The notes under the pieces: model-generated | Database searches by the model: none | What the model saw: the letters and a program-made list of their open reading frames with translations, nothing else | Told to the model about the DNA's origin: nothing | Assembly (NCBI RefSeq): GCF_900590755.1 | Contig: NZ_UUOC01000047.1 | Coordinates: forward strand, 163,042-227,041 | DNA from: Pseudomonas viridiflava | Lineage (GTDB): Bacteria; Pseudomonadota; Gammaproteobacteria; Pseudomonadales; Pseudomonadaceae | Reading direction: 5' to 3' | Length of the DNA: 64,000 nt | Translations under genes and position numbers: made by a program | Shown: in pieces, positions 59,039-64,000 of the stretch | Layout: every line of letters begins with the position of its first letter | How positions within the stretch are numbered: the stretch's first letter is position 1

Positions 59039-60955
59039 TCAGGCATCCAGCTCAGCCCAACGCTCCAGCAAACCATCCAGATGTGCCTGGCGGTTTTCCA
59101 GTTGCGCCATCACCGCTGCTGTTTGCTCAGCAGGACGCTGATAGAAAGCAGGCTGAGCCATTTCGGCGGTCAGGGCAGCAATCTCCCCTTCCACTTCGTC
59201 GATCTGCTCAGGCAGCGCTTCCAATTCACGTTGCAGCTTGTAGCTGAGCTTTTTCTTCGGGCTCGCCACTGGCATTTCCTTGGCGGCAACCGGTGCAGCT
59301 TCGACTACAGCAGTCGCCAGCTCGGCTTTGCCGGACTTGGTGTCGCTCACGCCCAACAGGCGCGGAGAACCACCCTGACGCAGCCAGTCCTGATAACCAC
59401 CGACGTATTCACGAACCTTGCCTTCACCTTCGAATACCAGGGTGCTGGTCACGACGTTATCGAGGAATGCCCGGTCGTGGCTGACCATCAACACGGTGCC
59501 CTTGAAGGTCAGCAGGACCTCTTCAAGCAGTTCGAGGGTCTCGACATCCAGGTCGTTGGTCGGCTCGTCGAGCACCAGCAGGTTGGCTGGCTTGCTGAAC
59601 AGTTTGGCCAGCAGCAGACGGGCTCGCTCACCACCAGACAACGCCTTCACCGGCGTGCGCGCACGTTGCGGGCTGAACAGGAAGTCGCCCAGGTAGCTCA
59701 ACACGTGGCGGCTCTGGCCGTCGATGTCGATGAAGTCACGACCTTCCGCAACGTTGTCGATAACCGTCTTCTCGAGATCGAGCTGATGGCGCAACTGGTC
59801 GAAGTAAGCCACGTCCAGACGTGTGCCGACATCCACCGAGCCGCTGGTCGGCTGCAGATTGTCGAGCATCAGCTTGAGCAGCGTGGTCTTGCCGGTACCG
59901 TTGGCACCCAGCAGACCAATGCGATCTTCGCGCTGCAGGACCATGGAGAAGTCCTTGATCAACATCGGGCCGCCCGGGTGAGCGAAGCTGACGTTGTCCA
60001 GCACCATGACCTGTTTGCCGGACTTGTCGGCGGTATCCAGCTGGATATTGGCCTTGCCGGTGCGCTCACGACGCTCGCCACGCTCAACGCGCAGGGCCTT
60101 GAGGGCGCGAACACGGCCTTCGTTACGGGTACGACGCGCCTTGATGCCCTGACGAATCCAGACTTCTTCCTGGGCCAGGCGCTTGTCGAACAGCGCGTTG
60201 GCGGTTTCTTCGGCTGCCAGCGTGGCTTCCTTGTGTACCAGGAAGCTGGCGTAGTCGCCGTCCCAGTCGATCAGGCCGCCACGATCCAGTTCCAGAATGC
60301 GCGTTGCCAGGTTTTGCAGGAAGGAACGGTCGTGCGTGATGAACAGCACAGCGCCCTGGAAATCCTTGAGGGCTTCTTCAAGCCAGGCGATGGCGCCGAT
60401 GTCCAGGTGGTTGGTGGGTTCGTCGAGCAGCAGCAGATCCGGCTCGGACACCAACGCCTGAGCCAGCAGCACACGGCGACGCCAGCCACCGGACAACTCG
60501 GCCAGAGTCTTGTCGGCAGGCAACTGCAGACGGCTCAGGGTGCTGTCGACCAGTTGCTGCAAGCGCCAGCCATCACGGGCTTCGAGGTCCTGCTGGACGT
60601 GCATCAGCTTGTTGAGGTCTTCCTCGGTGACGCAGTTCTGCGCCAGGTGGTGGTACTGCGCCAGCAACTCGCCCACGCCATCCAGACCTTCGGCAACCAC
60701 GTCGAACACGGTTCGGTCGTCGGCCACCGGCAATTCCTGGGGCAGCTCGCCGATCTTCAGGCCTGGAGCACGCCAGACAGCGCCGTCGTCGGGCTTCTGC
60801 ACGCCTTTGACCAGCTTCAACATGCTGGATTTGCCAGTACCGTTACGGCCGATGATGCACACCCGCTCACCACGGGCGATCTGCCAGGACACCTTGTCCA
60901 ACAACGGCATAGCGCCGAACGCAAGGGACACATCGCTGAATTTGAGCAGGGTCAT
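59039..60955 (-). CDS. uup: ABC-F family ATPase Uup
   Basis: A 638-aa soluble tandem ABC protein without membrane helices. It has ABC1 (Walker A GRNGTGKSS, signature LSGGWRRR), a linker with the ABC-F arm, ABC2 (GANGTGKTT, LSGGERAR, Walker B LLVLDEPTNDLD) and a C-terminal coiled coil (about 565-635). ABC-F proteins act on ribosomes; Uup is linked to ribosome function and to suppression of transposon excision. ATG at 60955 has GGAGAAGC upstream; the extension to 61147 is not used. Confidence 0.93.
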   Translation of the reverse strand: MTLLKFSDVSLAFGAMPLLDKVSWQIARGERVCIIGRNGTGKSSMLKLVKGVQKPDDGAVWRAPGLKIGELPQELPVADDRTVFDVVAEGLDGVGELLAQYHHLAQNCVTEEDLNKLMHVQQDLEARDGWRLQQLVDSTLSRLQLPADKTLAELSGGWRRRVLLAQALVSEPDLLLLDEPTNHLDIGAIAWLEEALKDFQGAVLFITHDRSFLQNLATRILELDRGGLIDWDGDYASFLVHKEATLAAEETANALFDKRLAQEEVWIRQGIKARRTRNEGRVRALKALRVERGERRERTGKANIQLDTADKSGKQVMVLDNVSFAHPGGPMLIKDFSMVLQREDRIGLLGANGTGKTTLLKLMLDNLQPTSGSVDVGTRLDVAYFDQLRHQLDLEKTVIDNVAEGRDFIDIDGQSRHVLSYLGDFLFSPQRARTPVKALSGGERARLLLAKLFSKPANLLVLDEPTNDLDVETLELLEEVLLTFKGTVLMVSHDRAFLDNVVTSTLVFEGEGKVREYVGGYQDWLRQGGSPRLLGVSDTKSGKAELATAVVEAAPVAAKEMPVASPKKKLSYKLQRELEALPEQIDEVEGEIAALTAEMAQPAFYQRPAEQTAAVMAQLENRQAHLDGLLERWAELDA

Positions 60956-61169
60956 GAGCTTCTCCAAAAACCGGGGGCGCATTCTACCTGAGATAGCCAG
61001 TGGATGTCGGGATTGAATGACGACCGCCCTGCGCTGACGACTCAAGTAGCGTCCTTTATAGCGTTCAATTATTTCCAAGTGAGTAACCCCCGTCGGCAAT
61101 GCTTTCACCCGGAGCTGGCAAAAGGCTAAGCTAGCGGCACTTTTCACGGTTCATCTGCTCGGAAGTCTC

Positions 61170-63098
61170 ATGCGCAGTCGCTTGTTCAGCCTTTTTTCCT
61201 GCCTGCTCCTCACGGCTACCGCGGCGCAATCCGTTCACGCGGTAGATCTCAGCCAACAGCGTCAGTATTACGATGAAGCCAAGCGCGCCCTGGCCAAGGG
61301 CGATACCGGGCCCTATCGGATGTATGCATCGGCCCTGGCGGATTACCCGCTGGAGCCGTATCTGGCTTATGACGAGCTGACCGCGCGGCTGAAAACCGCG
61401 AGCAATCTGGAAATCGAGAAATTCCTGGCCGAACATGGCGACCTGCCCCAGGCCAACTGGATGAAACTTCGCTGGTTGCGCTGGCTGGCCGAACGCGGCG
61501 ACTGGCAGCCCTTCGTCAAGTATTACGACCCGAAGATGAACTTCGTCGAACTCGACTGCCTGTACGGCCAATACCTGCTGGGCCACGGCAAGAAAGCCGA
61601 AGGCTATGCCAGCGCCGAAAAACTGTGGATGACCGGCAAGACCCTGCCGGCCGCCTGCGACGGTTTCTTTGCCCAATGGGCAACCGACGGCCAGTTGCCA
61701 GAACAGAAACGCTGGCAACGGGCCAAGCTGGCTGCAACGGCAGGCAATTATTCTCTGGCCACCACCCTGGTCAACAGTCTCAATAGCCTAGCGCCACAGG
61801 GCAAGCTGCTGCTGGAAATCGCTAAAAAGCCGGAAATGCTCAACAACCCGGCCCAATTCGCGCCGGTGGACGAAGCCATGTCCGACGTCGTGGGCCTGGG
61901 CCTGCGTCGTCTAGCCAAGCAAGACCCGCAGAAAGCCCTGGAGATGCTCGACGGCTATTCAGCGAAGATGCACTTTTCCCACGAAGAACAGGTACAGATC
62001 GCCAAGGAAATCGGCCTGACCCTGGCCCGTCGTTACGACGGCCGCGCCCTTGAGGTCATGACCAAATATGACCCGGACCTGCGGGACAACACCGTCACCG
62101 AATGGCGGCTGCGACTGCTACTGCGTCTGGGCCAATGGGAAGATGCCTACGAGCTGACCCGCCGCCTGCCCAAGGATCTTGCCGACACCAATCGCTGGCG
62201 TTACTGGGAAGCCCGCTCGCTGGAACTGGCACAGCCGAAAAGCCCGCTTATTCCGTCGCTGTACAAAGATGTGGCGAAGGAGCGGGATTTCTATGGCTTC
62301 CTGGCCGCCGACCGCACCCAAAGTGCTTACCAGTTGAACAACAAACCACTACTGCTCAGCCAGGCGCTGATCACCAAGGTGCGCAACACGCCGGGCGTGC
62401 GTCGCGCGTTGGAGTTTCATGATCGCGGGCAGATCGTCGATGGTCGCCGCGAGTGGTATCACGTCAGCCGTCATTTCAGCCGTGACGAAATGGTCGCTCA
62501 GGCCAAGCTGGCCTACGACCTGAAATGGTATTTCCCGGCGATTCGCACCATCAGTCAGGCGCAGTACTGGGATGACCTGGACATCCGCTTCCCGATGGCG
62601 CATCGCGACACCCTGGTGCGTGAAGCCAAGGTTCGTGGCCTGCATTCGAGCTGGGTGTTTGCAATTACCCGTCAGGAAAGCGCGTTCATGGACGATGCGC
62701 GCTCTGGCGTTGGGGCCAGCGGCCTGATGCAGCTGATGCCTGCCACGGCCAAGGAAACGGCGCGCAAGTTCAGCATCCCGCTGGCTTCGCCTCAGCAGGT
62801 GCTGGATCCGGACAAGAACATTCAGCTGGGCGCGGCTTATCTGAGTCAGGTGCATAGCCAGTTCAACGGCAACCGAGTGCTCGCTTCTGCTGCCTACAAC
62901 GCTGGCCCTGGTCGCGTGCGTCAGTGGTTGAAGGGCGCCAACCACCTGGCGTTTGACGTCTGGGTGGAAAGTATTCCGTTTGACGAGACTCGTCAGTATG
63001 TGCAGAACGTGTTGTCTTATTCGGTGATTTACGGCCAAAAGCTCAACTCGCCGCAGCCGCTGGTGGATTGGCATGAGCGGTTTTTTGATGATCTTTGA
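61170..63098 (+). CDS. slt: Soluble lytic murein transglycosylase (Slt70-like)
   Basis: A 642-aa periplasmic enzyme cleaving the glycan strand of peptidoglycan to 1,6-anhydromuropeptides. The signal peptide occupies about residues 1-25 (ATAAQSVHA cleavage), followed by a long helical U-domain superhelix and an SLT catalytic domain (about 485-640) with TRQESAFMDDARSGVGASGLMQLMPATA, where Glu is catalytic, and NIQLGAAYLSQ...ASAAYNAGPGRVRQWL. GGAAG lies upstream of the ATG. Products feed the NagZ recycling route encoded at 46.6 kb. Confidence 0.95.
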   Translation: MRSRLFSLFSCLLLTATAAQSVHAVDLSQQRQYYDEAKRALAKGDTGPYRMYASALADYPLEPYLAYDELTARLKTASNLEIEKFLAEHGDLPQANWMKLRWLRWLAERGDWQPFVKYYDPKMNFVELDCLYGQYLLGHGKKAEGYASAEKLWMTGKTLPAACDGFFAQWATDGQLPEQKRWQRAKLAATAGNYSLATTLVNSLNSLAPQGKLLLEIAKKPEMLNNPAQFAPVDEAMSDVVGLGLRRLAKQDPQKALEMLDGYSAKMHFSHEEQVQIAKEIGLTLARRYDGRALEVMTKYDPDLRDNTVTEWRLRLLLRLGQWEDAYELTRRLPKDLADTNRWRYWEARSLELAQPKSPLIPSLYKDVAKERDFYGFLAADRTQSAYQLNNKPLLLSQALITKVRNTPGVRRALEFHDRGQIVDGRREWYHVSRHFSRDEMVAQAKLAYDLKWYFPAIRTISQAQYWDDLDIRFPMAHRDTLVREAKVRGLHSSWVFAITRQESAFMDDARSGVGASGLMQLMPATAKETARKFSIPLASPQQVLDPDKNIQLGAAYLSQVHSQFNGNRVLASAAYNAGPGRVRQWLKGANHLAFDVWVESIPFDETRQYVQNVLSYSVIYGQKLNSPQPLVDWHERFFDDL

Positions 63099-63118
63099 GG
63101 GTGCGGCTACACGCTCTG

Positions 63119-63199
63119 TGTACATAGCCGTTGCTGCGGTAACGGCCACTTAGGGTTGCGCCCTTACGGCGCCTCACTTTTGAGAAGCGCAAAAGTAAG
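63119..63199. repeat. Left border module of the terminal composite repeat
   Basis: TACATAGCCGTTGCTGCGGT, then GGGTTGCGCCCTTACGGCGC and CACTTTTGAGAAGCGCAAAAG. The same module, inverted, closes the element at 37.5 kb (CGCGCCGTAAGGGCGCAAAG). Confidence 0.7.
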
Positions 63200-63390
63200 C
63201 AAAACGCTCTTGCCCCACCACTCGGTCCCTCGCCTAGGCTCGGCATGCCCGTAATCCGACATTGATTCGGCGGGCCGCCGCGAAGGGCCATCCTTGGCCC
63301 AGCGCGGCTAAACCGGCATCCATGCCGGTTTGCACCGCCGAATCAATATCGAATTCCGGCCAGCGTGGTTTAACGGGGCGCCTAAGATCA
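63200..63390. repeat. Left arm of a long inverted repeat
   Basis: About 190 bp that match the reverse complement of 63810-64000 with few differences. Inside, CGACATTGATTCGGCGG (63257-63273) pairs with CCGCCGAATCAATATCG (63335-63351) around two small palindromes, GGGCCATCCTTGGCCC and AACCGGCATCCATGCCGGTT. No credible gene. Confidence 0.9.
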
Positions 63391-63461
63391 AAAGCCAAAT
63401 CAAAAGCCACATCAAAAGCCAAACCAAAAGCCACATCAAAAGCCACATCAAAAGCCAAATC
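63390..63461. repeat. Tandem 12-bp repeat, six copies
   Basis: Six contiguous units of the AAAAGCCAAATC/AAAAGCCACATC type. They keep frame in all readings, giving KAKSKATSK-like peptides on one strand; these are not credible proteins. Confidence 0.9.
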
Positions 63462-63534
63462 AAACGCGCGAGCCGGCGTGATAGCCGGCCTGTTTCTGTG
63501 TATGTGTCTGCGATCTCAAGATTCGCGCGATTTC

Positions 63535-63624
63535 GTGGGACCGGCTTTAGCCGGGAAGAGGCCGGGACGATCACTGATAAATGCTCGTCAGAAATACCGC
63601 CTTCCCGGCTAAAGCCGGTCCCAC
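63535..63624. repeat. REP doublet (GTGGGACCGGCTTTAGCCGGGAAG family) inside the inverted-repeat core
   Basis: Inverted arms about 40 bp apart, nearly the same as the copies at 24473 and 28692. Confidence 0.88.
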
Positions 63625-63684
63625 GTCGCACTTCTGCTTGCGGGCAACCAGAATCTCTTGCAGAGCGGACGGCGTGCAAAGATC

Positions 63685-63748
63685 TCTGTAGCAATTGCCT
63701 AAGGCTGCGAGTCGGTAGCCGCCTTCACAGCCTTCGGCAGCTCCTACA
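63685..63748. repeat. Degenerate REP doublet (GTAGGAGCTGCCGAAGG family) inside the core
   Basis: The left arm is diverged (CTGTAGCAATTGCCTAAGGC), the right arm intact (GCCTTCGGCAGCTCCTACA). Confidence 0.7.
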
Positions 63749-63783
63749 ACATCATTGGCGCCACGCCCGCCATCGTTGCTGTT

Positions 63784-63817
63784 GATCTGCTTTTGATCTG
63801 CTTTTGATCTTGATCTT
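63784..63817. repeat. Short tandem GATCTGCTTTT/GATCTT repeat
   Basis: Two exact 11-bp GATCTGCTTTT units and two GATCTT units. On the other strand they read AAAAGCAGATC, a relative of the 12-bp unit at 63390, so both arms end in a related tandem array. Confidence 0.8.
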
Positions 63818-64000
63818 GGGCGCCCCGTCAAACCACGCTGGCCGGAAGCCGATATTGATTCGGCGGGCAAACCGGCATGGATGCCGGTTTAGCCGCGCTG
63901 GGCCAGGGATGGCCCTTCGCGGCGGCCCGCCGAATCAATGTCGGATTACGGGCATGCCGAGCACTAGCGAGGGACCGAGTGGTGGGGCAAGAGCCTTTTG
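63810..64000. repeat. Right arm of the long inverted repeat (continues past window edge)
   Basis: Reverse complement of 63200-63390 with about 10-15 differences by eye. The window ends at GAGCCTTTTG, the point matching CAAAACGCTC of the left arm, so the outer border module is probably just beyond. Confidence 0.88.

Noticed and set aside
59081..60991. 636-codon frame antisense to uup
   Set aside because: Antisense to both ABC domains of uup; the sequence is explained by codon bias of the real gene.
63390..63461. Possible CRISPR-like array
   Set aside because: The 12-bp units are contiguous with no unique spacers, and there is no cas gene in the window.
63234..63870. Low-complexity frames with KSKATSK-, DVAFDLAF- or LLMWLL-like repeats
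   Set aside because: They are translations of the 12-bp tandem array, which stays open in several frames because its unit is divisible by three.

Overview
The window is a chromosomal segment of a Pseudomonas, most likely of the fluorescens/syringae lineage. The evidence is high-GC coding sequence with typical Pseudomonas codon use, several families of Pseudomonas REP doublets, and two blocks whose gene order I recognise from memory of P. aeruginosa: tal-rssC-rssB-PilZ-mlaA (the PA2796-PA2800 region) and lolCDE-PilZ-GDPD-sthA ... gapB-mfd-csiV ... nagZ-psrA-lexA-sulA ... topA ... fadA-fadB ... uup-slt (the PA2986-PA3020 region). I see no phage, plasmid, IS element, rRNA, tRNA or CRISPR array. 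A species cannot be assigned from the sequence alone.

Bases 1-18,200 are the more variable part. They hold two MocR-type (GntR plus aminotransferase fold) regulators divergent from exporters (LysE, EamA); a cobalamin riboswitch in front of a lone BtuF-like binding protein; a TetR regulator divergent from a glutathione S-transferase with two matching palindromic operators; a complete FecI/FecR/TonB-receptor signalling unit with a Fur-type box and a FecI-type promoter; a membrane diguanylate cyclase; a DUF2231 protein overlapping a lipoprotein sugar dehydrogenase; and a small RidA-like/cupin/DapF-like gene row.

Bases 18,400-35,100 are mostly housekeeping and envelope genes: dusA, tal, the RssB/RssC stress-signalling pair, a PilZ protein, mlaA, a HAD-like protein without catalytic aspartates, queF, a copper cluster (periplasmic cupredoxin divergent from copRS), the lolCDE lipoprotein-release operon, a second PilZ-type protein, a GDPD and sthA.

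Bases 35,400-63,100 hold an MHS-family carboxylate transporter, gapB, mfd, csiV, a SWIM-SNF2 helicase, nagZ, psrA, the SOS pair lexA-sulA, topA, the fadBA beta-oxidation operon, a universal stress protein, the ABC-F protein uup and the lytic transglycosylase slt. The fatty-acid regulator psrA carries two PsrA-type boxes at its own promoter and lies near fadBA, a known target in P. aeruginosa.

Intergenic DNA is rich in repeats. There are at least five REP families, many between convergent genes. A composite repeat lies at 36.9-37.6 kb. At the right edge two arms of about 190 bp form a long inverted repeat (63.20-63.39 and 63.81-64.00 kb) enclosing 12-bp tandem repeats and two REP doublets. I find no obvious new multi-gene defence or biosynthetic system. 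The most unusual items are the terminal long inverted repeat, the RidA/cupin/DapF-like row, in which the aligned second catalytic cysteine of the DapF paralogue is serine, and a MocR regulator whose PLP-binding lysine position is glutamine.
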